Numbered from the stretch's first letter, positions 27,846 to 40,612 are shown. The stretch: DNA of 64,000 nucleotides from Euryodendron excelsum (GCA_033060915.1 CM065387.1:44037501-44101500), one strand, 5' to 3'. Made by a program: numbers and translations. The notes: a model not told the origin generated them from the sequence alone.

Positions 27846-27904
<59 letters not shown>

Positions 27905-28816
27905 GGGTGGTGTAACCCCTCTTGGCCCTATACTAGCCTCGCGCAAGCAGAGGTGCCACAAACTCACCCGCTAATGAAATACCTAACAGTTGTCTTCATA
28001 ACAGAAAACCACTCCCATGAAAATAAGAGTTTAGAGGAGATACACTTCCAGCTAACTCCTACAGCTCACCAAAAACCTTTATGAGACGTTTAGATAGATA
28101 GATAGATTTTGAAATCAATGGAGTTGAGAATTTAATTTGCAAATGCATGTTAGAGTTAATGATTAAAGTTGGATTAAGATCTAAGAACACTTGAAATTTA
28201 TATATATATATATATATGTATCTCCCATGCTTATTCTTCAACCATACAATGTAATACAACAATGGATTTTTTACTGCCGCAATATACTAAAGCAACCTTT
28301 GTAGAAGGATTTTCTTTTATTATTTTTTATTTTTCTAGGACTATGTGCAACGACATAATTTTTCCGATCGTGTTATATTGATCCCGGAGTTGCGATAAAG
28401 AAGTACGAATGTTTGTTTAAGCCAAAACCTAGACAAATAATTTGAAGGCTAGCCTCATAGATGATTGTAAGTACTGAATTTTGAAAACAAAAACCACTTC
28501 ATGTGACAAATTAAGCCAGAAACTGGATTATTTTGGAAAATCAAAGGTTGGTATTAGGTAAAATGGAAAAATAGACAAATCAAGCTTATATGGGATAACA
28601 AAGACATGTTAAATTTACTATGTAGCACATTAAAATGGCTCGCATAATGTGGCACATATGATTTGTTCTATCATTTATATGTTTGGTTAGACAATGATAA
28701 GGTTACCATGCAATCTTGGACTCTTAAATTTTATTGCTTAAGACGAGAAGCAATTTCCTACGCCCTTACTTTGATGGTAAGTGGAATTATAGTCGAATAA
28801 GTAAAGCGGTTCTCTT
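27277..28816. other. Intergenic, no gene seen
   Basis: AT-rich. It contains the G homopolymer at 27848-27903, a GATA tetranucleotide tract near 28092-28106 and a TA tract at 28199-28217. I find no supportable coding region. The open frame across the G run is an artefact of the homopolymer. Confidence 0.6.
27848..27903 (+). repeat. G homopolymer, 56 bases
   Basis: Uninterrupted G from 27848 to 27903, followed by TGGGTGG. Very long for a plant genome. It may be real, a potential G-quadruplex, or a sequencing/assembly artefact. Confidence 0.85.
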
Positions 28817-29489
28817 TGTTGGAAAATGTCAGGTCCAACATATATTATTCATCTCATGAAATTTAACACAAAATATGAAATTCATATTATAATACTTTAC
28901 AAACAAAGTAGACAAAAAACTTATCGACAAAAGTGTGTAGTCACTGTCCTTAAGAATAGATCGCGCTTCTCTAAGTACATGATCTAGTTCAACAGGTTAT
29001 GACGGCCTATCCTCCAATATTCAACTATTGCTTCTCCACAAGAGTGCACTCCCAAGTGTGGAGGTGTAAGGAATAGTTTGTTAATTGTACCAAAAATTGA
29101 ATAAAAATAATAACATGTTTTAAAACATTTACAAGAACCAACTATAGAGAGTCTTTCATACATCTATTTTAGAGAGAGAGAATTCTTTCAAAACCCACGA
29201 ATAAACATGAGATGAAAACCCCTCCTCCCTCAAGCACCGAGATCACCCTTTTAAAAGAGATATCAAACAAGTTAAAAAATATGAATGGCCGATAAATAGA
29301 AAGGTTTCAGCTTATCCAATATAAAGACTATTCAATAGCACCCATATAACTCCATAGTAAAAGCTATGTATATGTGTAACCTCCAAAACTGATACAAGAA
29401 TAAATCGTATTAAAGAATGAAATAATAATATGATATAATGAAAATTAAATTAGATTTTTATATTTTGAAATATTTATATAATATCAACA
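28817..29489. repeat. LTR of element III (left)
   Basis: Aligns with 37591-38264 throughout, for example ATGAAATTTAACACAAAATA and CACCGAGATCACCC blocks in both, with scattered transitions and small indels. Confidence 0.88.
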
Positions 29490-31957
29490 ATCCCCTAGTA
29501 TTTCAAAATATAAGATATGATAAATAGATAGATCTGATCAAAGGACATGAGCATCTAATGCATTATGGCGGTGTCTTTTGGACTATGAATCAGCACTTAG
29601 GATAAACCAATCAGGGTTACAGAAAACTAGAGAAATATAAAACTTCTATGAACTAGAGTCCTTTTGTGTAACATGACTGAGCTTGTCACCCATATTAAAG
29701 TTTCTAATTTGAGCTTGTTCAACGTCGATTGGCGCTATAGGCCCTGCACCTACTTGGATATTTATGAGTACTCTAGAGAATCTACCTAAACTCTCGTAGG
29801 AAGCCGCCCCTTCCACACCCATATAGTTGAATTCATTAAGTGTGCACTGCAATTAAACACACCACTCACATTTTGAGCTATGGTATTTATTGAGAGTAAC
29901 ACTATCACACCATAGGGATGGACTCTCAAAATAACAGATAGTGCTTACGACTACTAAGTGACTTGTTAGTACTCATATGAACTTACGTCTTGAGATCTCC
30001 ATTCATGTAAGTTAGATTCCCATCACTTGTGACTCTTGTATAGGCATAAGACTCGTTCCCCTCAATGTTTAATAACTTAGCCAAAGATTAACACAATCAT
30101 TTTTATCTCTTTAACTGATGTCACATAGGTACCAAATAATATTTTTAGACATTTTGCCTATCTTCTCAAATATATAGTATAACGTTAGCATTTCTCAAAT
30201 GTATTAATCATAAACACATTCATAGTTAGATATAAGCTAAGAAATTATAGTTTCTTCAGCTTCACATTACCTTTTTAAAGGTATCATCTCCATGTTCTTA
30301 TATGAACTGAATATATCAACTTTGATATTTCAAGGCATCACAAAATAATCTTCTATGATTTCATGGTTTACATAATTCATCTTGGAACCAAGGATTTGAC
30401 AATGTTCATATTGAAAATCACATAGATCGTCTTGGATTAAATCCAAGGTATCACACAATTTGCTTTCACTTATCTTACCGATGAAACATCTTCAATGATG
30501 GACGTTTTGTCTAATCAATAATTGTTTTAGTACGGTAATTCACATCTAGGTAGGTGAATAGACTTTATAGTCACCTCCTCAGTTATCGCTGCAAATTTCA
30601 TAAAATCAAACAATTTTATAAGTTAGTACTTATTAGAATAATATGTAGCCCACTAAAATACACTTACCTGTACGTTAAAACATCGGAAGCTAACATTTTG
30701 TAATTAAAGAATTTTAGAAACTGTACAAGTGCTCAACAGGCATACTATCACGGGCTGGCAGGCTGGGCACTACACGGTGACAGTAATGCGACCCGCCATG
30801 ATCATACGCAGCGGAATACACCCATGAGGCGACTATGCACCAAGCAATAGTCCTGCCAAACTCAAACACCAAGGCATAAGATTATGCGCTTGTCCAGGAT
30901 CCATCCGTAATGCCTCGCATAACTCCTTAAGCACGGACCTCTGATGCTCAAGCCATAAAGCAACCCAAGCTATAGGCGATAGCAACGCCATACTCAAATG
31001 CGCGCACACATGACAAGCAATTTGCTTAGCGCCAGTCCCTCTCGAAACACAAGCCAGATGGCCATGTGCAACTAGACATGCGCGCGTCAGCCAAGCATCG
31101 CCTGTTAGGCACGACGCCTCCATCCTTGAAGCTCTTAGCACCCCGCGTCAAGGTTGCCCGCAAGGAAAGGCAGCACCGCATAGCAACTGACAAACCCACA
31201 ACATTGTGCCCCACGACACCAATGCTAGCCAAACCAAGCGGCCGTGTGCACAAGCGTGAACCCAATGCGCAAGTGCACACGAGACACACGGCATGCAAGT
31301 GTGCACACCGAGACCTAATCTGTCATGGACATAAGCCCCACCACTTTATAATTATGGCGTAGCGGGTGCGAATGCCACAACCCCATCCTCGACGCTAATG
31401 CCCAACATCTGCCTCACCGGGCACAATGCCGCCCATGTAGCCCCTTGACTAGCATGAGGACTGCAGCTACGTGCCACAACCGGCCTCCAAGTCTCGCCCA
31501 CTCCCTTGGGGGACTCACTTGAATGCTGTCCCTTTCGGTAGCACCAGGGGGTGGTAGAGTCAACACCATGCCCGCTCTTATAATAGCATTTTGAGCCATC
31601 TCCAAACTGATAGGAAGAAACATCCTACCCCCTTGAGGAGTCATAATCCATAAATCTAATAAATATGAAAAATACAAATTACGAGATTGTCATACCACCG
31701 GCCAATCATGCTCAGAGATGCCCCACGCCAAGGTCCCTCGCGGCCCCAGACGTGCCACGGATGGCAACTCGTGACACATACCTATGTACTGAATACATGA
31801 ATTATCCCCCACAACTCAACAGTTAGTTCTTGACACATCAAACAAAAAGCCCCCACAATTCACCATCTCAGAAAACTATCAATAGATTCATACACTTGCA
31901 ATCACAACAAACTGAGCAGATGAAAAAATGTGACCTTGATAGCTCTATTCTATGAAT
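29490..31957. other. Element III internal region, GC-rich right part, no gene recognised
   Basis: 29490-30700 is AT-rich and non-coding. 30720-31780 is notably GC- and CpG-richer, with overlapping open frames on both strands (minus 30833-31141 and 31026-31298, plus 31066-31362). None of these resembles a family I know, and frames open on both strands at once are expected in GC-rich DNA. I do not call a gene. Confidence 0.5.
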
Positions 31958-32269
31958 CACTACACCAAATGTGGCTTTTAGAGGCAGTAGTTTTAACGGC
32001 GGTTACAAAACCGCCTTTACAAATGTTTATTAATGGCAATAAATTACTGCCATTATAAGTGTATATTAAAAGCGGTTTATTATTACCGCCGCAAAAGAAA
32101 ATGCCAATTAGCACGATAGATTGGTTATATGAAACTTTTATCGGCAGGTTTTTTTAGAACCGCCGATAATATTCCGTGCGCACAACATCATTAATTTATT
32201 TCTCTCCTTTTTTTTTGTTGCAATTTTTCCCACCATCTTCCACCATTGACCACTCACACCCAATCCAAG

Positions 32270-32790
32270 GAATTGTAGTGCCTGGGTCGTGATCTATTAG
32301 CATTTTTGCCTTTGCCGATCTGTGAGGGCATGGGTCTACTGAGGGTTTGCCGAAGGTGGGGGTTACGCCGGGGTCCCCTGTGCCGCGGTGGGATGCTGGA
32401 GGTGGAAGTGCTAAAGCTCTGCCGCAGCGACACAGTTGTTCGTGGCTTTGTTATTGCTGCTAGGTTTGCCGACAGATTTTGCCGAGATAGGCTGGGTTTT
32501 CGTCGACGTGTATCGGTCGTTGGTGTTGTGCAAAAGAGAGTGTCGCAAGAGAGGAGGAGCTTTGTCAAAGTAGGCCTTCACTGAGGTGAGAGCTGATGGG
32601 CTACCGAGGTGAGGGGGCAAGGTTGCAAAGTCGCGGCTCCGAGGGTGAGATTCCAGCGGCAAAGGCAAGGTCATGGGACACCATGAAGGCAAGTTATGGG
32701 CAATTTAAGGTTTGTCGTTGGGGTTTTTTTGGGGGTTTCGTCGCAGGTCGATGCCAAAGGTCAAAATTCGACCTGGGTTAATTTTTCACC
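32270..32790. other. GC-rich block inside CACTA element, unassigned
   Basis: A CpG-rich block in otherwise AT-rich sequence, with long frames on both strands (plus 32306-32584, minus 32254-32568 and 32411-32692). I recognise no domain. It may be a captured 5' UTR/first exon of a host gene or part of the element. Coding status is undetermined. Confidence 0.4.
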
Positions 32791-35700
32791 AACTCTGAAG
32801 GGTAAATGCTTTACTGCTTTCATTTATTAACCTATTATCTGAGCAATTGCTTATCTGTTTGTGCATGTATTCTGATATTTGTCTACTTTTCTTTAGTGTT
32901 CTAACATGAATTGTGGTGCTTGCAAAAGATTTCTCTTACCTGGAAAATTGGCTGCAATATGATGCAATGTAGTCCTGACATTAGTCAAAATAATCTAACT
33001 GCTACTGATTTGTGAGACTGTTACTGGAAAATAATCTGTTAGACTATTACTGATTTGAAATTGGGACCTATCAGAAGTTAATTTCCATTTAATGTGAGCT
33101 TACATGAATGACTTTGCTTATCTTTGTTAATAGTCAGTGTCCATTGAGCATGAATCCTACTTATGGAATTTGGTTCAATTGCTACCTTCATCAGTCATTT
33201 AATCAAACTATGCAATGACTTCGGGAAGGTTAGCGAATAATTTCTCTAATTGAAATAACAGGAGGTGAAGGTAAAAATTCTAGAATAAATTTTCTTCTTA
33301 CTCATTTTTCATAAAGAATGAACGATAATATGAAATTAGATTAGTGTGGTATAGAACAGAGGTAGGTATTCCCCGAGCAAATTTTAGAACAGAAGCTGCC
33401 AATTCAATTAATAAAGAAATGAGGAGAGATAATGCACCTCTACCACAATCCCTTCAAATTCCCCCCTCCCCCCAAACTGTGCAAGCATAAAAAAAGAAAA
33501 AAAGGAAAGAAAAAAGAACAAAAAGAATTAGAAAGAAAGAAAGGACATTAAGAAAAGGGGAAAGGAAAAGGGCATTATTCTTAATGACATTTAAATGTTA
33601 GAACCCATGAGATTAGACATATAAGGAACATTCATCCTTTCTTACTTACATGGAAACATCAGGAGACATTGTTCATTACAAATTTATAGTTCAACTTGAA
33701 TTCTCTGGCTTATAACTCTAATGAACCTCAGTTCTCAAGGGATCTCAAAATTACAAAGATCGGACTCCAAAATCAATCACCCATTAACGTGGCATTTGCT
33801 GTCTTTGTTGCTGGAACATTCTCTTTTTTTTTTTTTTTTTTGTTCTTGGTTTCCTTTCATGTCTGTCGTATTGGCTGTAAGAATTAAAAGTCTAACTCAC
33901 CTCATCCCTTTAACTGCCTTTGTTATGGTGCTAGGACATGAAGTAGAAAACATAAAAAACTTGCTGCTTTTTGTGTGTTGCTGGAACAGTGACAAAAGCT
34001 GTTTTGCTACTACTCCTTCATTCATAAATTACATCTCTACCCAATAAATTGTTCTATTTCCAAATTGAGCATTCCAATAAACTACCAAGAAAAGCACTAA
34101 AATTCGGCACATTTTGTTCGATATCCATGGATACTGACAGCTTGCGTGTGGCCTTCTGTAAGCATGTATCATGTTTAAGTAGAACTTATTGAGACGTTGA
34201 TGGAACAGATGATTTTTTTCTCTCTCTAGAATTGTCTTCCTTTGTCCAAAAAATAACTGTATCTCTGTCTGCCCCAACAACAATTATTCAATTGCATTAA
34301 TATTCTTGGTTGAGCTTGTAATTAGAAGATATTGGATTTGGCTAAGAAGCCTGTTGCATAAATCCAAGCCTATTGCATAAAGCACACATAAGAGTCTATG
34401 AGCATCTCTCTAAAATAAGTAGTCAAAATATATTTAAAAATTATATTTTTTAATTTAGCTAGCTATTTTTTGATAAATCTGCAATACTAACCTCTATTTT
34501 AACTAGTCATTTCATAAATTATTCTTTTTTATTGATGAAGTATGAATATTTAATAAGGCTCTCTATTTTAAAGACACATGTGAATAGCTTGTTGGAGGGC
34601 AATTTCAAAGTTTGGCTGGAGATGCTCTAAGACCCACACAGAGTTTCTAGTCAACCTGTTCACTTGGTTGAGTCTTTCTGCGACGCTTTTGATGGTTTGG
34701 GTTAGGTAGCTGCGTATGATTCCCGTCCAAACCAGAACATGTGAATAATGAACCTGTGATATTCACATGTGAATTAGAGGGTATTAGAGGCAATATCAAA
34801 AAAGAACGACAATACCACTGCTCATTATTCACATGCTCTGCTGGTACATATGTAGAATCTCATTTTGATATTGCCTCTAATACCCTCTAATTCTATTCCA
34901 TTTTAAACTTAATCACTAATACATACATATTCTCTGCTAGTACATCCATAAAATTCCAACTCTGGCCAGCAAATTGGCAAGACCAACTATTTAATGTACG
35001 TACAATTTACTGTCCTTACGCCATTAGCTTCACAGGAGAATGAGACTTTAAACTCTATAGTTTGAAGTCTATACATGAGATCTTGTGATTCATAATTTCC
35101 TTGGTATAGCTGTAAGAGTTTAGGACATTTGTTCACAGTTGATAGTAACAACCCCTATAACAAGATGATTTATGGACAAATGTATAAGATAAGAGAGAGC
35201 AATTGCAAATTGATATCAGCCTACATCATATGATTCCTAAATTTATGTATGAAAAAATGGATTGGAAATGCTTGATGCTTGTTGTCAGCTTTTTCTATAA
35301 TATTTTAGACCAACACACTTCCATAGAAAAGGCCCTATAGTTTGATGAACATGTTATTAATTGCTTTGGCAGAGTTGTAAATGGTCCCAGTACTAAGTTT
35401 TGATGCAGATTAGAAACAGAAAAGGATGAAAATCACCTTCTTTTATTTGGAATTTCTGAGAGTTAATTAGCTTTGGAAATCAATTTCTTTTACTTGGAAT
35501 TTCTTAGCCATGCTGCCCCCTTTAGTGCACACAGTGTTTCTCTCTTCCTCTCAAAATGGAGCATCCAAAGGAATGGAACTAAATTGAATCAAATTGCTCT
35601 GCTTCAAACATAAACACTTAAGGGATGTTTCAGGAATCTTCAGTGTCTATTTTTCCTTCTTAAAGTATACACCTTAAAATAAATATATAGAGGTATCAAG
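32791..35700. other. CACTA internal sequence, no gene recognised
   Basis: AT-rich. It has a T homopolymer near 33824-33841, and a GGTATTAGAGG/AATACCCTCTAAT inverted pair near 34780-34890 that could form a hairpin. It may include intron sequence belonging to the captured gene. No exon other than that at 35743 was recognised. Confidence 0.4.
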
Positions 35701-35742
35701 TTTCTACTTGGCATCAAAGCTAACTTTTTCTTACTGTTTCAA

Positions 35743-35825
35743 GGAGAAGTTGAACTCCATGAATTTGCTGATGTGTATGTCCCTAGTTGCTGTTCTAGTT
35801 TTGTTGCCTGCTGCACTTTTTGCTA
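35743..35825 (+). pseudogene. Captured exon fragment of a triose-phosphate/sugar-phosphate translocator-like gene
   Basis: The sequence TTTCAAG followed by GAG AAG TTG AAC reads as a splice acceptor and exon start: EKLNSMNLLMCMSLVAVLVLLPAALF. In plant TPT-family transporters this exon reads like EKLNSMNLLMYMSPVAVL.LLP. These are plastid/Golgi membrane antiporters of phosphorylated sugars or nucleotide sugars. The match covers one hydrophobic membrane segment and then stops abruptly after 'LPAALF'. The frame stays open to the TGA at 35957-35959 with unrelated sequence. It lies inside the CACTA element, so gene capture is the likely origin. The donor gene is not in this window. Confidence 0.6.
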
Positions 35826-36812
35826 ACTTTTTCGTATTTGTCATTGACATATTTTGGAAAGTACATATTAAAAAGGCGATAAAACCTCATCAATATTTGA
35901 TAATACGAAGTGAAGGTGTGAACACAATTGGAGATGCTATTAACAAATGTGTAGCTTGACCTTCTAATAATGTACGATACAATACATTAATATTGCATAT
36001 TTTGTCCTATTTCTAATGCTTGATACTATTAATAGGTAAATTTCTTATTTTCTTAGTCATTTTTTCTTTGTGTGCAGATTGAGAGGAGATAGATGCGCGC
36101 ATATGTAAGGCTTGACACGTGGGACTGTTGTTTTTGAAGGCCTATTGAACTTTTGTAGTGGTTTACATTTTGGAGTGATTGGTTTTGACTTGTATAACTC
36201 TTTTGTCTTGAAATTTATCAAGTTGGTGTGTATTGACTTATTTTGGTATGTTGACATTTTTTTGTAATGAAAAGACTTTAACTTTTTGTATTGGATGTCT
36301 GATAATTTTTTGAGACAATTTTTTTGTTTTGCATATTTATTACATATAATGAATAGATGACATGCAGTTTAAATGTGGATGTATGTATTTTTATAGGACA
36401 AGTCACAAAGTGTAATATAAGATTTTAGTGTAAAATATAGATCAAAATAAATATTTATCTTTAGCGGCAGTAATACAACATTTAACGGCAGTATGACTAC
36501 CACCAATAATGATATAACCTATAACGGCGGTAATCAACCTCCATAAAAGACATACTTTAGCGGCGGTACCATTGAATTGCCGTTAAACGAACTTAAAATG
36601 TCGATATCAATTGAGGCGGGTTAATACCGCCTTTAGAACTGCCGTTTTTGTTTACCGGCGGTAACTTTACTGCCGTATTAGTTTTCTCAACGCCTACCTA
36701 GACGACAGTTGGTTTTTTCATCGTGTAACCGCCGTTATATACTTTAGAGGCAGTTGGTGCACCTTTTGTCGGTGGTAATTGACCACCGCAAAAGGCCAAT
36801 TTTCTTGTAGTG

Positions 36813-37590
36813 AATCTTGACTGACATATGCCACATGCAATGAGACCCACAAATTGAAATGAATACACAAAACCACAAAATATAATACTCCACTCGACTC
36901 ACATTTCAACGAGTATATAGTCATGCATGAAAACCACTTTGTGGTCCTAAAAAGTGTTGAACTAGTAGTTTTTCAAAACAGTTTCAACTCCGATACACTG
37001 GTCAAAGGATATTGTATAAAACATTTCTAAGGTCAGGTCACTATTTAACATACACTGCGGTAAATCTGGTTTTAACAATATCTCTTGACAGACTAGATCT
37101 ATACACATATCCTTCCACATGGGACAAACACAAAATAGAATACTCTTCTTCCACCATCCATCTACACATTACAAGCACCATCATGCCAAGAAAAGCCATC
37201 ACAGTTGTAGTTTACAAAGATATCTTTTCCTTTAGTCGCAAGAGCTAGCCAGTAGACTCAACTACCAACCTTCATCTATTACCTCCACTTAAAATTTCAC
37301 TAAGAATATGGAAAGTTACGAGTCCTGTGAATTACATGCATAAAATTGTTCAAGATATTCCATGACAATTCAATAAGATTATACATAGCATGTAGGACAC
37401 ATACAAATGGTATTCTTGATCACGTAAAGACATATACTGGAGACATGCAATTTTTCTTATCAAGCAAGCATTTCCGTACTACATGCTAATGATGGTCTCA
37501 AGTGTAAAACCTTTCAATAACTAGTAAAATAAAATAAACTATTAATTGTTAATCATGCTCTATATTTTAGCAGGCATCTATTCTTAAGAT
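36813..37590. other. Element III internal region (right part), no gene
   Basis: AT-rich continuation of element III after the CACTA element. No PBS or coding region recognised. Confidence 0.5.
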
Positions 37591-38264
37591 TGTTAGAAAA
37601 TATCGGGTCAAACATATATTATTCTTGTCATGAAATTTAACACAAAATATGAAATTCATATTATAATACTTTACAAACAAAGTAGATAGAAAACTTATCG
37701 ACAGATGTGTGTAGTTACTGTCCTTAAGAATAGATCGTGTCCCTCTAATTACATGACCCGGTGCAACAAGTTATGGCGGTCAACCCTCCAGGTTTCAACT
37801 ATTGCTTTCCCGTAAGGGAACATTTCCAAGTGCAGAGGTGTAAGAAACAACTCGTTGATCGTCCCAAAGATTGAATAAAAATAACAACACGTTTTAAAAC
37901 ATTCACCAAAACCAACTATAGAGAGTCTTTCCATACATCCATTTTAGAGAGACAGAATTTTTTCAAAACCCACACATAAACATAAGATGAAAACCCCTCC
38001 TCCCTCAAGCACCGAGATCACCCTTTTAAAAGAGATATCAAACAAGTTAAAGAATATGAATGGCCAATAAATAAAAAGGTTTCAGTATATTCAATATAAA
38101 GGCTATTCAATAGCACCCATATGACTCTATAGTAAAAGTTATGAATATGTATAACCTCCAAAACTGGTACAAGAATAAATCGTATTAAAGAATGAAATAA
38201 TAATCTGATATAATGAAAATTAAATTAGATTTTTATATTCTAAAATATTTATATAATACCAACA
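37591..38264. repeat. LTR of element III (right)
   Basis: 674 bp, paired with 28817-29489, ending ACCAACA and followed by the CTCTT duplication. Confidence 0.88.
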
Positions 38265-39366
38265 CTCTTTTACACATAACTGTACACATCATCTTTAGTT
38301 GTGTAACATAAGAGTGAGGGTCTAGAGAGATTGTTTTTCAACTACAAGAAGAAGGATTTTCTGATTTATACTTTAATTACTTAAATTAAGACCCAGAAAC
38401 TTAAATTGTGAATGATTCTAATGTGGTATTAGAGAGCCTGTGTCAAAAACTTTCATGTAATTTCATTAAAAAAAAATATACGTAAATAAATAATCATGTA
38501 ATCCAATGGAGGTTGAAAATATTTAGCTTCCGTGAACATTATGTACCCTTACTGCAGCAGACACAATTTATATGGATCTTTTTAATATAGTCACCCTATT
38601 AATGAGCCTGAACACTCCATCTAATACGCATGACTCACAATCAATTGTATCATGTGAAGTACGATAACGTAGTGTTGTTTGGAGGATTGAATAACTTCTT
38701 CGCCTACTGCTTTTCTTTGTTGCTGTTCTTGTTTGTCTACAAATAGGTGGAGTGTTCAGACCCATTATTGATTGGATAGTGTGGACCATCAACTCGTTTA
38801 TCCATGATGAAAATTCAGTACTGAAAGAAAGCACTAGATCTAGCATTTCTCTTAAAGTTATTTAATGATCGAATGCCATTTCAGGATGCTAATCGCATAT
38901 TTTTAAAAGGTACCTAGTTGGATGTCTGAGTTGGGACCCTAAAATAATAGTATTTTAAATCACAATTTTTGGTCAACCTTTCGAATTCAAGTGATCATTA
39001 AACGAGAATAGAATGATTGGTGTGTATTCTTAATTGGTATGTTAAATCACCGTAATATGAATATTTCTCATTGTTTCCACGCAAACATGTATTGAGTCAT
39101 TTTGGATACATTGGGGATCAACAGAGCTGTGCACTCTGTTTTATTCACATAATATGTTTTAGCGTTTGCAAAGCCGCAAGTAACGGTTATAGACAAATAT
39201 CATTTTACTCAGATTTTCTTATGAATATGAAAGGCATACTTAATTATCCCCCAAGAGTTTTGTTAATATCTTCTTTTTGTTTTTTAACAATCAATGGGAA
39301 ATAATTATATCATTGGTAACATATCAAACTTAAGACTCCTATCCTAGCCATTGAAACATATAGGTA
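38265..39366. other. Intergenic; possible copia PBS remnant
   Basis: No gene recognised. At 38422-38436 the plus strand has TGGTATTAGAGAGCC, one transition and an extra AG away from the copia PBS TGGTATCAGAGCC. It may mark the edge of an older copia element into which element III inserted, but no LTR or gag could be confirmed. Confidence 0.4.
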
Positions 39367-40589
39367 TGATTACACTCCAAAAGTATAATTATCATCCTCT
39401 AAATAGCTAGTAGTTAGACCTAGATTAGTAGTATTCTCTTACTTTTAGCTATATTCTCATCCTAATATGTGTTTATGGCTGATTTACAGGTTTTGGGCTT
39501 AAATGAAGCAAAGTACAAGAGCTGAGGGCAAAAAGGTCAATTGATCATAGAACGGCCCTTGAGGGTGTTCGGATGGGTCTTCAACGCTTTTCCATATTTA
39601 GAGCCTAGATGAATCTTCTGTAAAGCCGTGAGAAATTACTAAAATGTGATTTCACCATTCAAAGGCCGTTAGCAGGCCGCTCGATGACCATTCCAATGCC
39701 ATATGCAATCCTTGTTTTATTTTTCAGGTATAAATTCATAATTGTACTCCAATTTTGGAGATCTGATTTTTCTGTACGATTTTCAGTCTATAGGTAGCTT
39801 AGAGGTAGTCACATTTAGAGAAAAAACATTGTAATTTCATTGCAATTTCAATTCCAATTCTAATTTCAATTCCATTTGTATCTTTGTTTTCATCATGATT
39901 TCAATTAAAGCTTTCAATTCAATCATGGAAATGAGTAGCTAGACCCCAAATTGGGTTCAATTATGAAAATCTCTCAAAGAGTTCGAGGGTTTTATTGAAG
40001 GCATATATGATTTCATTGCTTTATTTTCTTAATTCTCTACTTCCTAGCAATTGAATGTTAGATACATTAGAATACTTGGATTATTGATTATGTTTTGTGA
40101 TTTCAACGTATAATTATCTAATTACGCATTGATGTTGTCCAAATTGATGGGATTAATATAATGATCTTTACTAGATGATGAATTTGACATCAATTACTAT
40201 GGAATTCATGTTTTCTAAAGTTAAATCTTTCGAATCAAACTCTCTTGATCATATAGTTTGAGTTGAGTTATCGACCTCGTTAAAATCCTTTAATGAATAG
40301 AGAGATTGAAGCAATTGAATCTAATTCTTTTAAATTCAACTAAGTTCAATTATCTTTTGCAAAAATTTAGTTTAAAATCCAAATAACAAACATCTCAAAT
40401 CAAACTATTTTTTATTTTCGCTTTTCGAGAATCGTTTCACCAAATTGTGCAAGGACTAAGGGTTTTGAGTGTTAGCTTTGGTCGATAACTTATATTGGGC
40501 TCAATTTTCGGTGGAATACGATCTCAATCTTCATTGAGTTATACTTGGTGATTACCTACTCTTGGGTGAGCACTACTTTGGTCATGTCA
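39367..40589 (+). repeat. 5' LTR of element IV
   Basis: Starts TGATTACACTCCAAAAG and ends about GGTCATGTCA, ahead of the PBS. It contains GAAATGAGTAGCTAGACC and the 'acgatctcaatcttcattgag' style 3' block that marks this LTR family. The 3' edge is inferred from the PBS position. Confidence 0.75.
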
Positions 40590-40594
40590 AGTTT

Positions 40595-40612
40595 TGGTGT
40601 CGTAACCAGGGA
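40595..40612 (+). other. Primer-binding site of element IV
   Basis: TGGTGTCGTAACCAGGGA, a mutated form of the Athila/Tat PBS TGGCGCCGTTGCCGGGGA complementary to tRNA-Asp. The differences are mostly C-to-T or G-to-A. Confidence 0.75.

Larger units (their letters stand above)
31958..36812. mobile_element. CACTA (En/Spm-type) element, non-autonomous
   Basis: Ends CACTACACCAAATG (left) and, reversed, CACTACAAGAAAATTGG (right), with a 3-bp target duplication AAT (31955-31957 and 36813-36815). Both subterminal regions carry many short GCGGT/ACCGCC motifs (AACGGCGGT, TTAGCGGCGGT, TACCGCC) at 31995-32170 and 36460-36790, as expected for CACTA transposase binding. No TNP2-like transposase was recognised. 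It contains captured host-gene material (see 35743-35825). Inserted in element III. Confidence 0.88.
28817..38264. mobile_element. LTR retrotransposon with no recognised genes (element III)
   Basis: Paired direct repeats 28817-29489 (673 bp) and 37591-38264 (674 bp), each TGTT...CAACA. They are flanked by a perfect 5-bp target duplication CTCTT (28812-28816 and 38265-38269). The internal sequence (29490-31957 and 36813-37590 once the nested CACTA element is removed, ~3.2 kb) shows no gag or pol that I recognise. The minus orientation is favoured weakly by an ACTAGGGGATT purine stretch before 29489 read on that strand. No standard PBS is seen. It fits a non-autonomous LTR element. Confidence 0.85.

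Noticed and set aside
27830..28084. Open frame with a poly-Gly segment
   Set aside because: Produced by the G homopolymer; flanking residues resemble nothing known.
30833..31677. Overlapping frames on both strands in a GC-rich block
   Set aside because: Simultaneous frames on both strands are expected in CpG-rich DNA, and no domain was recognised; kept only as an observation.
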